DNA of 64,000 nt from assembly GCA_965644295.1 (NCBI GenBank), contig CBFFRP010000096.1, positions 81,344 through 145,343 of the forward strand, in the 5' to 3' direction. The notes beneath the pieces were generated by a model, which made no database searches, was not told the DNA's origin, and saw only the letters and a program-made list of their open reading frames with translations. Positions 1 through 11,297 of this stretch are shown one piece after another. How positions within the stretch are numbered: the first letter of the stretch is position 1; every line of letters starts with the position of its first letter. The position numbers and the translations under genes are program-made. The DNA is from Paraphysomonas bandaiensis. Its lineage: Eukaryota; Chrysophyceae.

Positions 1-967
1 CTATGCAAACAAAACTGTAAGAAACCATCAGTGAACACTATCAAGGTGATACAAGAGTAAACACTATCATTTATTTCTGAGTCCATTATGTGCTCACTTC
101 TTAAAATTATTTGTCTTTTTTACACTATTATAGACTCAATGAAGGGGCATTACACTAATCCTATTCTTCCCATAATCTTGGGTGATTTATGCATCAACTT
201 CATCAGGACTGCAGAATTTTCATTGGCTGGTAAATACTCAGCACTCTCCATAAGCTCATCGATCTAGTGACGAACACTAAACGTATACTATCTCAACCTT
301 GGCACAACCAACATCACAGTCATTGGGGTCACGCGGAATGTCGGGTTCTTCACAACTTCTGATGAGAGACATCTTAAGCAGCAAATCTCCAAACTGCTAG
401 TCGATGCAGGTCATTGACGTAGGTACAATGACTTAAGTCTTTAACTCTCATTGAGCCAATTCTCAAGCATTAGAGTAGTTAGGAGTGTCCGTACAAACAC
501 AGGTCATAATAAATGTAAGAGCCCGTGACGACTGATGCATTAATACGTCAGCTTCCAAACTACGTAGAATACAAGGCCCCTTTTCTTTACCGCTAGAGGA
601 GTGACCACTGAAGCAGTTGCTGCAACTACCTGGGTGCTTGTTATCTTATCTGGGGTGGATGATAGATCAATCCATATTATAACAGTTTCAGACAAAGAGT
701 TGATGAGAGTATGTCCTCATTCGCAATAGTGTCACGTGCATTCATTCTCTTCTACTCTGCTGTGTGTTGAGTCGGAGTCCTTATGTACTAGTGTACTCTG
801 TACTGCTGTATCGTCGACGTGTACAGCAGTACTGCTGTACTCTGTGTGATGTGCTGCAGTACGTGCGTACACTGGTGTTTCTTGTCGTCTATGATGTTAT
901 CCAGGTATCGTTCCCTGACAATAGATTCAAACATGCAACTGATTGATGAGCCGTCCTCTGTTCCCCG
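1..967. other. Intergenic, no supported gene
   Basis: No convincing gene is visible. A short stop-free stretch on the plus strand around 285-418 reads like decayed coding sequence but matches no family I recognise. CA/GT-rich low-complexity sequence (repeated ctgctgtac-type words, 795-870) lies just upstream of the first gene and may be part of its promoter region. Confidence 0.5.
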
Positions 968-1901
968 ATGACCCCCCTCCCCTTCTCCTTCTCTTTCCTT
1001 CTAGCGACACTATGGTTGCTGTTGCTACAGAGCATATGGTTGTGTGAATCCAAGTCAACGAAGCACGACCTGCTGAAGACTGTAAAGGCATGTGTCGGTG
1101 ACTCTCACTATGAGGGAACACATGGGTACTCCATTCAACAGCGAGAGGAGTTTGGAGTTAGTGTTTCTCGAGTGCTTGATGCCACTCATATGCAACAAGT
1201 GTTCAATCTCGCGAAGTGTGTTAAGAAAGTTCAACCAGACAGAAAATTCTTTAGGTCAGTTTGTGTGTTATTTCTTGTCGTAGAAGTCTTGACATACTCA
1301 TAGGAGATTCAAAGGGTTAGAGGGTGGAAATACCGTGAATTATCTAGGCAGTTACTTGGTGAACATTTTGCCAAATGTCTATCGACGATTGCATGATGCC
1401 GTTCAGTTTTCCGCTAATCATATGCGATGGCCCGACAATGTCGATAATTTAGGTGTCCGCACCGTTGAATTTGTTGAATATGACCTTGGTGGTCGGTTTA
1501 AAACCCACCGTGACAAGAACTCTACATATACTATTGTTGTATTGCTGACAGAGCGGTCTAATTTTACAGGTCTAATATTTCTGTTTTGGCTGTACTGCTA
1601 TGTCTTAATCAGAAGGATTTGATTATTTCTTTCAGGTGGTACTTTTGAAATAGAGGATAGCACTGGAAAGAGCACAGAGATCTGGACTGAGCGGGGAGAT
1701 GCAGTGGTGTTTCTGAGTGAGACGTACCACCGTGTGAATCCTGTAGAATCTGGGTCTCGCATTATTCTAACTGTAGAATATTGGAAATATGCGTCAGGGA
1801 GGTTTCATGAAAATAGAATCCTCATCGAGAACTCTCGTTCAAGACTTCCTTCGTTGAAGAAATGTAGAAGTATTGATCAGGACCCGCTTTTTATTCCTTA
1901 G
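968..1901 (+). CDS. Secreted prolyl 4-hydroxylase-like 2-oxoglutarate/Fe(II) dioxygenase
   Basis: Three exons (968-1254, 1304-1569, 1636-1901) joined by GT-AG introns of 49 and 66 nt give 272 aa in one frame. The start gives a hydrophobic N-terminal signal or anchor (residues ~4-27), so the product probably enters the ER. The second half is the double-stranded beta-helix core of the 2OG/Fe(II) oxygenases: the iron-binding His-x-Asp is H164/D166 (THRDKNST), the distal iron ligand is H216 (SETYHRVNP) and R226 would bind 2-oxoglutarate. The family hydroxylates prolyl or other residues using O2, iron and 2-oxoglutarate. The second intron splits the GGTFEI strand, and removing it restores the motif, which supports the model. 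The substrate cannot be deduced. Other 2OG oxygenases related to P4H are possible. Confidence 0.8.
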
Positions 1902-2438
1902 ACTCCTGGTATACCACTAACGTGTGCTATGGCACTATGATGACGAGTACGATGCCCGTATTATTATATATGTAGCTTTTTCTTAAACAAAAGGATTAAC
2001 TACATGCAGCTATGAATCGATATGTGGTGGTTTCAGGTTTTGCACGTATCACCGTGTGTAGTGTGTATGCATCACGTTTTTATAACCCTGCGTACTGTAC
2101 TGTTTATAATTGTTATTTCGAAAGTAGTAGAATAGATTCGAAATATATTTATTTCGATATATAGATAACAGGGGCGCTGTGTTGGTTCTCTTTCGTGAAA
2201 AGTAAGCTAAGTTACTTCTTGAGACTCCTTTAGATGCTCTACAGCGTTCTCTAGTGTAGAAGCTCTCTTCTTTGTTAGAACTAGAACGCCCAACCACGGC
2301 AACGAGTACGGGAAAATATGATTTACATAGTAACACATAACTAACATATGTATTCAGAAGTATTAATCGCATCAAATAATATTCTATTACTTATCTCAGT
2401 TGTGTTTCGGTTTCTATTTGCGTACTTGATAATTGATA
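1902..2438. other. Intergenic, AT-rich
   Basis: 3' flank of the dioxygenase gene. A minus-strand open frame at 2049-2375 has low-complexity composition and no recognisable domain, so I see no gene here. Confidence 0.5.
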
Positions 2439-2575
2439 TTGGCTTTTGAGCATTTTGTTGGTTTAGATCGTTAAAAAAAGAGTATTGCCTATGCAATAAT
2501 AATATTATATATAACAATCATCGATCTAGTTTAACGACATAATGTTACTCTAAGCAACAAATGTTCAAAAGCCAA
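2439..2575. repeat. Imperfect palindrome with ~21-bp terminal inverted repeats (MITE-like)
   Basis: The 22 bases at 2439-2460 (ttggcttttgagcatt...) recur as an imperfect reverse complement at 2555-2575 (...aatgttcaaaagccaa), with 1-2 differences. The 94-bp interior is AT-rich and non-coding. This is the shape of a short non-autonomous DNA transposon or a long hairpin. I could not recognise a target-site duplication. Confidence 0.45.
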
Positions 2576-2762
2576 TTTTAGCATCAAACGATAGTAGATT
2601 GTAGCGATGACAAGAAACGTTTAGTAAGAAAATATTGTCATAGAAATAAAGTAATTTCAAAACTAAGATGAAGGTGGTGACCTCATTATTCTCTCACATA
2701 TCAGCGTGTACTAGTGAAACATATAGCTAAGCTTAAGAGAAATTTAGACTTTGACTACACAG

Positions 2763-3143
2763 TTAATTATTTCTCGAGCTGAACATACAATACACTATAA
2801 AATTAGTATTTAGCATTCTAGCAGCAATCACTTGATACACCTTCCGGAAGGTAAATATTAAATGTTTTGTCGAGATGTGACAGTTCCTTTTCACATGGTC
2901 CGTCTGGAGTCTGAAGAGCCCATCATCGGACTTTAAAGACCCGTCGTGAGGATATGATGCACCAAGTAGAGTGTTTAATGCGGTATCTAAAAATATATCG
3001 AGCTTGGTACGACGAGATTCGAATACAGCGTCTCTAAGTTTTATCAGTCTGTGTATGGGCATCGAAGCGGCATGTATGTGACTGAAATTGCCATCCGCAT
3101 ATGGCACTCTCTCCCATGCGCCTTCATAGAAGCAGGTTTCCAT
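2763..3143 (-). CDS. Hypothetical protein, possible single-exon gene or gene remnant
   Basis: A 126-aa open frame starting with ATG at 3143. Its first ~95 residues have balanced, soluble-protein-like composition (METCFYEGAWERVPYADG, then FLDTALNTLLGASYPHDG), unlike the nonsense frames nearby. The last 30 residues are hydrophobic and may be read-through past a real exon end. I do not recognise a domain and no neighbouring exon could be joined with confidence. It may be a decayed gene, and existence as a real gene is uncertain. Confidence 0.3.
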   Translation of the reverse strand: METCFYEGAWERVPYADGNFSHIHAASMPIHRLIKLRDAVFESRRTKLDIFLDTALNTLLGASYPHDGSLKSDDGLFRLQTDHVKRNCHISTKHLIFTFRKVYQVIAARMLNTNFIVYCMFSSRNN

Positions 3144-3784
3144 TGGCTCTGTCGGAGAAGCATGTCGGCATAAGCACTATATGCTCTCCATCAGTGCAGT
3201 TTATAGTCAATTATGCTGTAAGTGGTGTGTACAGGGGACTACACATCCATCTCCTCATATAAACTAATTAACTGAACACTCTCTGAGACCGTACCCTGAG
3301 TTCTGTTCAGTAGAATGACTCACAAGAGATCGAATCATCAGAACAATAGACTGAATTCATACAGAGGGAAGATATGCAGTACACTCATACACATACAGCA
3401 GAACCTACATGTATATGTACGGCAGGACCCCATGCTGTACACGGTTTACCATATCCAGATATGATCCGCAGTGGTATATCATGCATATACAGTACCGTCG
3501 TATACGGCGGTACACTACTGCTATGTACAAGTGGAAGATCTAGCGTAGGTAATCACTGTATATATGAAGTTGGATATTTGACACTGTGTATGGTATGGTG
3601 TCGTGTATAGGTCTATACTGCTGTAGTACAGTGTGGAAGGTATACTGCTATACATATACATATATATATATATAGACCCACAAGAGAGCAGAGCACTGAG
3701 AGTGTATGCAGATCAATACTGATAGAGTAATAGAGTGTATTGTTTAATTTCTGAAGAGATTTAGCGTCTGATACATCATATCTA
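3144..3784. other. Intergenic, upstream region of HID1
   Basis: Non-coding. It contains GT/CA-rich words (tgtatatg, cagtac) and a TA run at 3655-3674, about 110-130 bp before the HID1 start codon. A similar TA tract precedes several genes in the window (for example 15962-15973 and 20100-20112), so it may be a promoter element. That is inference only. Confidence 0.4.
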
Positions 3785-6700
3785 ATGGGTGGATCATCAA
3801 GTAGAGAGAGCTTTGATCAGATATTAGCTCGTCTGATCAGTGAGGATGTGGATCCTCAGGATCATGATTTCTGGGACGATATGTGGAAGACAACTCTCAC
3901 AGTAGAGGTGCTTATATATGCATAGAGATATATAGACGTATCCCTCGATATCGTTAATGTTATTGTGTGTGTGTTATTAGGATATCTTTCAGTTGATTAC
4001 TCCTGATGCGGTTCGTAAGATCATACGGCAGAGGCCACTTAACCTGCAAACACTTTTCACTCAAGCTGTGGCTCAACTATACCAGGTACGTGATCAGAAA
4101 CCTGGAAAGGCTATGTGACTGCTGCTGCAGGTGGTTGAAACCCCATACCCCGTGTATTTTGATCAAGCATTGAATTGTGCTCGAATTCTGGCCCGGTTAT
4201 TACCTTTCATGCTGGAGAGTAAGTCGAAAGCCATCATGGAACTTTTCTGGAACAAACAGATAATCCCTAAATCGGCGATTCACGAGGATGATGGAACTGA
4301 ACCCGGTAATGAATCTAAAAATGACTCGGGGCAGGAGGAGACTACGGAGGAACTACAAGAGACAGAGCCACTGGCGGTCATTTTGATCAACTCCGTGTTT
4401 CACCTTCTATTTTTACCAGGTCTTACCCTGTCTGTTATGTATATTTACATTTCATTAATTTGTTCGTGTTATTAGATTTCACTATAGAGGACCCAAACAT
4501 AGATTTTAACGAAGAAGATGTACGGACACAGGCATTCAAATCTGCCCTAATGTGGGCTCCTGGTGTGGGCAGCCGGGAGAAGGCAGTCGCAAACTCAACA
4601 CAGTACGACAGGAATCGAATTGACATACTGCGCCTCATGATTGCTTCTTTTTCTGATTCTCTCTACCAAAGTCCTGACTCCTATGACTCGTGTGCTAGCC
4701 TTTGGCTAGAAGTAGGTACTTCTGCTGAGGCTCCCTATGCTGAGATCGTCTTCTACTCCCTCATGAATGTCGTTCTCGGTGAGAAACTTTTGCGTCATCA
4801 TGATGTGGTAATGTTCTCCCTGTAGGATATGATCCCGTTGGTTGGGGGCTGCCCTATGGCAACTTGGTGAGTACCGACACTGCGAAACCTTTGATGGAAA
4901 CTGCAGTGCAAGCGCTTATCATTCTCCTGGACTACGGACATCCGATAGGGACACCTTCACCAGCGTCCCCCAGAGATGCAGACCACGCAATGTCCCAGCC
5001 TGTGATGTATGTAGATAGTGAAGATGTAGACGCCCAGGGTTTCAATATATTTCGACGTCTCCTGAGTAGTATCGAAGCCACAGACCAGTTGAATTTTATT
5101 TTCCGTGGTTTCTCTCGTCTGCTAAACAATGTTCACCAAGCTCAGTGCACATACCTCCCCTACTCTGTCACAAAAATAGATATAGAGCAGGTGAGTTTGT
5201 CCGTGTATAGAAGCACTTTTAAACTAATAGACCTAGGAGCTGATGGTGCTGTTATGGAAGTGTCTTGAAGAGATACCGCGCTTCATGCCTTACGTACTAA
5301 GGTGAGAGGGTTAGCAAAAAGTGTGCTCTAATAGTTCTGTGAGCAGGAGCTGTGATGTGACTGAGCTACTGGTTCCCATCTGCTTTTTCATGTTGGAGGG
5401 GCGACGGGATCCCCCTCGTCTGGGTATGCTCTACTTGTGCACGTTCACTATACTGAAGCTCTCGGGCGAGAGGAATTTCGGCGTTGCTTTGAATAAACCC
5501 TATCAGCTGCGTCTTCCAGTAGACATGCCCCTCTTTTCCGGCAATCACGCAGATCTCCTTGTCATTGTACTGCACAAGTTAATTGTGAATGGTATTTATA
5601 ATCCTGTCGTTATTGTCTCTTTTTACTCATATATCTGAAGGAATGGATAAGCTGTCGGCTCTGTACAACTGTTTCTTAACGATAATATGCAATATAAGTC
5701 CTTACTGTAAGAGTTTAGGGGCGGTGAGGTTAACGCACAGTCCGTATTATTCTTACTGTGGCATAGGTTGCATCTGTTAAGCTGGTTAATTTGCTTCAAC
5801 TCTTTACATCTCCCCGATTTCTGTACGCTTCTGAAGGAAACCATGCATACGTCGCGTTGCTGTTAGAGACTTTTAACAATATCGTTCAATACCAATATGA
5901 GGGTGAGCTGTGTACTACATTTGCAACACATGTCACTTGTTATGTAGGGAACGTGAATTTGGTGTATTCAATAGTCAGAAGGAGAGAGGTATTTGAAAGG
6001 CTAGCTGCACTGACTCTTCCCGCCGCTATAAAAGTAGCCGCTGTGAATAATGTGTATACGTATATAACTCTGTTGCTGCAGAATGCGACGGATCACGCAA
6101 AGAAGAAAACAGGTTCTTCATTAGTTTCTGAAGCATCAGCCACAGCGAATACAGCTGCTAAGGAAGGAACAAGCGCGGAGTCTTTACATGGCGACCCTAC
6201 CGCTGCACCGACGGTGAGTTCTATCTGTTTTTCTGAAGCACTGTGCCGACTGAACGTTGCATCTGCAGGATTTGGTATCAACTCGGAAGATAGAGCGGCT
6301 TGCAGATGGCGATAGAGACGCCGATGGAAAGACTGAAGGTTCATCTGGGCCACCTGAAGAAGAAAGCGCGGACAATCGGATTCAAAACACTCCGTCAAGG
6401 TTCATACCAACTGAGGTTTATACACACTGTGGCGGTCAATGAAAGTCTTATTTTTCATGTAGGCGTGGTTACAGTCTGTTAGAGCGGAATTACCACTTAA
6501 CACTATAACAAGGTTGGTATACATGACAGTGCTATACATTATTACGATCGCTATGTAAATGGACGAAATATAGGCTGTTGAAGCACCTTGTTCCACAAGT
6601 GGAAGAACTCATTGGCCAAGGAAATGTCGTCGATGAAGCTCAGGTTCGAAATATATTTTTATACTACAGCTTTGATGTATATCTAGGTGATAGATTTCAT

Positions 6701-6999
6701 TCAGCGCACTACGATGGTTGGTCTACTTCCCGTTCCTCACCCCATCGGTACGTTTCCACCATAGAGCATTGAAATATATGACTAATCTCTTCTTTTCAAC
6801 CCAAGTGATACGAAAGTATCAGCCGAATAAGTATACATCACTGTGGTTCACGGCTTTTATGTGGGGTGTCATATTTATGCACAACCAGGCAAGTTAATAG
6901 TCAGTATATGTTAGGTATTGCACTTACATTTTGCCGCAGACGATTCCTCTCTTTGACGGTAAGACGGTGCGCTTATTCATGGTCCAGAGCAGTGACTAA
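3785..6999 (+). CDS. HID1: HID1 (high-temperature-induced dauer formation protein 1)
   Basis: Sixteen exons: 3785-3907, 3981-4085, 4131-4419, 4476-4778, 4826-5190, 5237-5301, 5347-5591, 5641-5723, 5767-5902, 5948-6213, 6269-6415, 6463-6512, 6574-6643, 6687-6747, 6806-6888, 6940-6999. They join in frame to 816 aa, close to the ~790 aa of animal HID1. HID1 is a conserved peripheral Golgi/trans-Golgi protein needed for sorting into dense-core or regulated secretory vesicles. The start MGGSSSRESF supplies Gly2 for N-myristoylation, as in animal HID1. Recognisable blocks include YDPVGWGLPYG, NNIVQYQYEGNVNLVY, LKHLVPQVEE and MVGLLPVPHPI near the C-terminus. The acidic, Glu-rich stretch in exon 3 and the Ser/Ala/Gly-rich stretch in exons 10-11 are poorly conserved linkers. 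The last intron starts with GC instead of GT. Family assignment is very secure; individual splice sites are my reading. Confidence 0.95.
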
Positions 7000-7642
7000 T
7001 AGCAAGTCTAATCAGTTATCATTTCGAAATACACGGAATTTGTGTATATAGAAGTATTTGGTAATAATATAGTTTGAAAACATGATTACTATATTAGGAA
7101 TTAGGAATATATTACTTTGCTCGCTTTTCTAACTCAGAGGAGTGGTAACTAGTTTAACTTGTACGGATAGCATCAAATAGGTTCTAATATTCTATCTCCT
7201 TAGCTTGCTTTACTTTTACTATCACTCGTGTCAAGCGATATTTCTACAGTGTTGCGATGGTTGAAGTCAATTACAATTATTATTTGCTCTCTCAATTTCA
7301 ATTATTGACAATAATGTTAGACCCTGGCATTTCGACATGATTGTTGGACAACTAAACCTATAAAATATTGATAAAATAGAATATATGATGATATATTCAC
7401 CCTCCTATAAGGTCGTGAAGTGTAGCAAATTTATTACTGAGTAAACACAAGTATGTCACCTTTAGCTGTAACCATTGAAATTGACTTGGGGTTACCACTA
7501 AAAGAGTGCCTAGCTGGCTTCCAACCACTATAAATAAAAAGTTGATTCGGAAATATTATACTATATGAACTGGGACCAAAATATTAGTTATTCAGAGCAG
7601 GATAAACCCCCAAATGGATACATCACATTAATCTGCATTCAA
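7000..7642. other. Convergent intergenic region
   Basis: AT-rich sequence between the 3' ends of HID1 (+) and the small mitochondrial gene (-). I see no open frame, RNA gene or repeat in it. Confidence 0.5.
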
Positions 7643-8022
7643 TTACTTCTTTTCAAGCTTCTGTAGTCTACTTTCAACACTTCGCTGAAAGTTTTCGAGC
7701 TGCTTATTCGACTCTTTGATTTCCTGATACAACAGTGAGCAGAGAGGCACTTACCCAAAACAAACAAAACTCACCTCATAAACCATATAAAAACTCACGC
7801 TGCATACATAACAACACAGTTAGAGATAGACAGACATATATATGAAGAGTTATCGCACCTATAACCAACTGCAATACCCACCAGACAAGATGACAGACGC
7901 TCAGCGAATGTTGAGCCCTTTGAAGACGCTGTCGGCTGACTGGCAGGCGACTTCACAGACTCCGTACAAAACCTGTTAGCGCTAAACCTTAGCGGTCTCG
8001 TCAATACTCTCGAGCTAAACAT
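7643..8022 (-). CDS. Small mitochondrial membrane protein with C-terminal coiled coil (unrecognised)
   Basis: Three exons on the minus strand (8022-7859, 7799-7775, 7723-7643) join to 89 aa. The middle exon is only 25 nt, so annotation pipelines could easily miss the gene. The N-terminus MFSSRVLTRPLRFSANRF is Arg/Ser-rich, lacks acidic residues and looks like a mitochondrial presequence. Next comes a Ser/Pro linker, then a probable transmembrane segment (LVGIAVGYSVSFYMVY, residues ~48-63), then a charged amphipathic helix ending in ESRLQKLEKK that should form a short coiled coil. This layout resembles small accessory subunits or assembly factors of the mitochondrial inner membrane, but I do not recognise a family. 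All three exons stay in one frame and the splice sites are canonical. Confidence 0.65.
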
Positions 8023-8102
8023 AATGCTGTTACTTATAATCCTTCACGGCAATGATTGCTACTAATTTGCACACAAGCACTTAACATCTCCAGCAGTACA
8101 GT

Positions 8103-8363
8103 GTATGTATGTATGTATGTGTATGTATGTATGTATGTGTATGTATGTATGTATGTATGTATGTATGTATGTATGTATGTATGTATGTATGTATGTATGT
8201 ATGTATGTATGTATGTATGTATGTATGTATGTATGTATGTATGTATGTATGTATGTATGTATGTATGTATGTATGTATGTATGTATGTATGTATGTATGT
8301 ATGTATGTATGTATGTATGTATGTATGTATGTATGTATGTATGTATGTATGTATGTATGTATG
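8103..8363. repeat. (ATGT)n microsatellite, ~260 bp
   Basis: Almost pure tetranucleotide array with two early interruptions (extra GT pairs at about 8120 and 8138). All three plus-strand frames are open because the 12-nt period encodes MYVC, so the long open frames across it are artefacts. It is the same motif, on the opposite strand, as the array at 41511-41921. Confidence 0.98.
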
Positions 8364-8509
8364 GTTATTCCCTCAAAGAATTTGAAAATGAAGTGTGAAG
8401 TGTGAAGTGAGGGTGAGGTTGTGTACGTGTGGTATGGTGTCTAGTGCAGTGGATCGCTGTAACAGTCTGTGCGTATGGTGTAGTATGGTATCTTATAGCC
8501 TAGAGGTGA

Positions 8510-9461
8510 ATGCCGATGACTCAGATCCCTTTAATTCTCACCACATCAATACTTGTCTCTGCATCATTTCACTCTAATGTGGAGCAGATGCAGTATGGGG
8601 TTAATCTCCTGAGTGTGATCGACTCTGCTAGTAGAGCACATGGACTGGAGTTCTCATACTTTATGTTCTACGGCACACTACTAGGATCCTATAGGCACCA
8701 CTCGTATATCCCCTGGGATGATGATGCGGATATCGTTGTCATGTATGAGGAGGGGGTGAGTGGATATGAGATCCATCAGAGAGTATCTGCGGCTCTTAAG
8801 ACTATTGACTCACAGGTTATGATCATGCCTCTAAGATTACGTACAGAGAGCTCGTATAAGCCTTGTGCATATAAAATATAACATTGATATCGCTGTTGAT
8901 ATATTCTTTGAGCCTGTTATTAAGGACGAAATGTCTTTTCGCTGCACTGAAAGGAGAAAGAATCAAACTATACACGTTCCTACTGTGGACATATACCCAT
9001 TGGTTCGACGTCCCTTTGGTAACATAACTCTTAACGCTCCAAGGAAAGGAGCTGAGATATTGAGATCATGCTATCAGCGGCACTTTTTGGAATTGTGTTC
9101 CTATTCAGCATACGACCACACTAAATCTAGACAACGGAGAGTGCGCCAGAGGGACATTGCTCCATGCTCTTCCTTGTATACGACTTTCCATTTTGCAAAA
9201 GTTAAAACGAGATCTCGTGAAGGTATGCTCGGGATGGAGTACTTATTTGTCCGTGGCCAGTCCGTGCTCCAAACAGTTTTGATGTACCGAGAAAATGAAA
9301 TCTACAGAACTTCTGGTAAGCTTAAATGGCGGGATATTTTAGTAACCAAATCAGCTGATGGCATTGATGTTAACATTCGTGACAATATACCCATTTCTTT
9401 TTCATGTGGACTTAGCAAGTGTCTTATAGTAAGTCCAGAACAGCGGAGTGCGAGTTTATAG
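8510..9461 (+). CDS. LicD/fukutin-family protein with an apparent frameshift
   Basis: The first part (8510 to ~8875) carries the LicD signature: GTLLGSYRHHSYIPWDDDADI, with the acidic cluster that binds metal in this nucleotidyltransferase-fold family. The second part (~8875-9461) continues with NIDIAVDIFFEPV and YPLVRRPFGNITLNAPRKG, also typical of LicD proteins. The two parts lie in different frames; the shift falls in ataaaatataac near 8870-8880 and no GT-AG intron fits there. It is therefore a pseudogene, an assembly error at an A run, or an unusual splice. The N-terminus (MTQIPLILTTSILVSASF) looks like a signal anchor, fitting a Golgi enzyme that transfers phospho-sugar or phosphocholine-type groups to glycans. 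The C-terminal 60 residues are not recognisable. Confidence 0.7.
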
Positions 9462-10239
9462 ACTGGCAAACAGTATATTCGCCGTATGTGGTATCTATGA
9501 AGGATCTATGCGAGAGTCAAATCTAAATTCTGCAATTATTCTTCCAGTCCAGATTTTTTTGACTAGTGTTTTTGAAGTCCAATATTTCAACAATTTTATG
9601 TAGCGGTCCACTATTTAATTATTGAATAATTTTTTTATTGGTAGCCAATAAACTAAACTATCTAATGATTTTTTACATATGATAGTCAATTAGAAGTGAA
9701 ACTAATTAAAGCTAGTTGAAATGAGAGATTTAATCTTCGTTAAGCCCTTTTAGAGTGAAACCCTACTAATAGTAAGAAGGAAAAACATAATATTGAACTA
9801 TCCCCATTCTGCCTTAAAAAGTGTTTTTATGACCTGAATTGCTTTCAACTGAATGCTCATATTAGTACAGGTCAAATGTAGTTATTCAACTTCAATATTC
9901 GGTTTGATGTTGAAAGTCATCCGTAGTATGTGACTTCATTATATTACACTACTATAAGGGACCCACTTTCAAAATCATATCATCGAACACTCGAATAGCT
10001 AAAAAGCATTTGCAATTTAATTAACGCCCTGATTGTGACGCCTTGGTGTTAAATATCCTTCCTGTCACTGTTCAGCTATTATAGTTTGGCCATGCCGAGA
10101 TCTCATGTGCTAACACTGTGTGAGGTGTGAGCTATGGAGAATCTATGGTATCTACTTATAGTTGGAGTGGCATGAGTGACTATATGCTACTGTGGAGATC
10201 TGGTGACTATCATATGATTGCTAGGAGCTCTGGGAAATG
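9462..10239. other. Intergenic, AT-rich
   Basis: No gene seen. Composition changes abruptly near 10240, where C-rich retroelement-like sequence begins. Confidence 0.5.
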
Positions 10240-10815
10240 GAAACGCCCAAGGGTGCTAAGATTACTAGGAACCCACAGCCGAACCGAGACTGGAACACCG
10301 CCCACCGCACATATGAACCCCACCAATCATACACATAGGACCATAGCACCGGACCGCATAAAACCATCAGGCCCTAGAGAGCGACAACGCCGTCTCCGGC
10401 AACTCCACATATGCCTGACGCCCAGACGGTGTACGGCGACACCGCCACATTCCACCACACCATGAACCTCTCAGCACACACATCTAGTGCTCGGTACACT
10501 CAGGACCTTAATACAGAACCCTGTACCTCAGAGCCTGGCGGAACCTTATCCCAAGGGGAGACCCCCGGACAACTCGCGCCAGTGAGTCTTAAGACACACA
10601 AGCAGGGCGAAACTCACAAACAACATTAAGAACGGAAGTGGTTGCACCTTGGTGCTTGCGGCGACGCACAAGCAGCTTCTGTAGCGCTAAATAGTAGGAT
10701 AATGGAATTTGTACGGATTAGTTATGGGTAGAGGTCTAACTAGTAGATCTAGCATACCACTAGCCACTATTATCGGAACGAGTTTTTAACGCCTGTTGCT
10801 AAATAAAAAGACTTT
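10240..10815 (+). mobile_element. 5'-truncated non-LTR retrotransposon 3' end (copy A)
   Basis: C-rich plus strand, unlike its surroundings. The segment 10411-10790 aligns by eye with 45757-46165 over most of its length (shared cctcagcacacacatctag, then cctcagagcctgg). It ends with the family tail (gcttgcggcgacgcacaag, then tttttaacgcctgttgc). Frames are short and broken, so only a non-coding or decayed 3' region remains. The 5' boundary is set by base composition and is approximate. Confidence 0.6.
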
Positions 10816-11297
10816 CAATATAGGAGCTCCGAATAAACATGACTTCGAGAAATACTTAATTCAGGGTTTGGGTCAGGTCGTGGTTGTTGTGTGCCTCGTA
10901 CCATACATACGAGGATACGAGGTGATAGAGGTACATTTGTTGTAGCGTTGTAGCTAAAACTGAAATTTGAGGCTTTATTGTTTCTTTAAGCTATTCTAGA
11001 ACCTAGAAGAATTAACATTCCATAACGTATAATGTAGTAGATAGGATTGATTAGTATAAACAATACTTTTATATTTCATATGTTTTTGTGATGTTAATCA
11101 GGAAACAGCTATTTCCTCTTACAACAAGCAAGCTACATATAGCGCAATACAATCTAGATACACCAGGGTTTCAACATCATGAGGCTAAGCTACAATTCAG
11201 CCTGGGAAAAAGAAATATTGTCTCACTTTTTAACTCATGTTATACTCCAATATTACATCCTCATTACCCATGGAGAAATATAACCAAACACTTTTTG
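10762..11297. repeat. Direct repeat, left copy (~536 bp)
   Basis: Nearly identical to 12855-13385, with only a few small indels and substitutions. It begins inside the tail of element copy A (tatcggaacgag) and ends at ccaaacactttttg. It has no TG...CA ends, no promoter-like features and no open frame of note. It lies directly 5' of element B, so with the right copy it looks like a very long target-site duplication. Confidence 0.9.

Noticed and set aside
8056-8405. Long MYVC-repeat open frames
   Set aside because: They are produced by the ATGT microsatellite being open in several frames; there is no supporting start, splice or homology.
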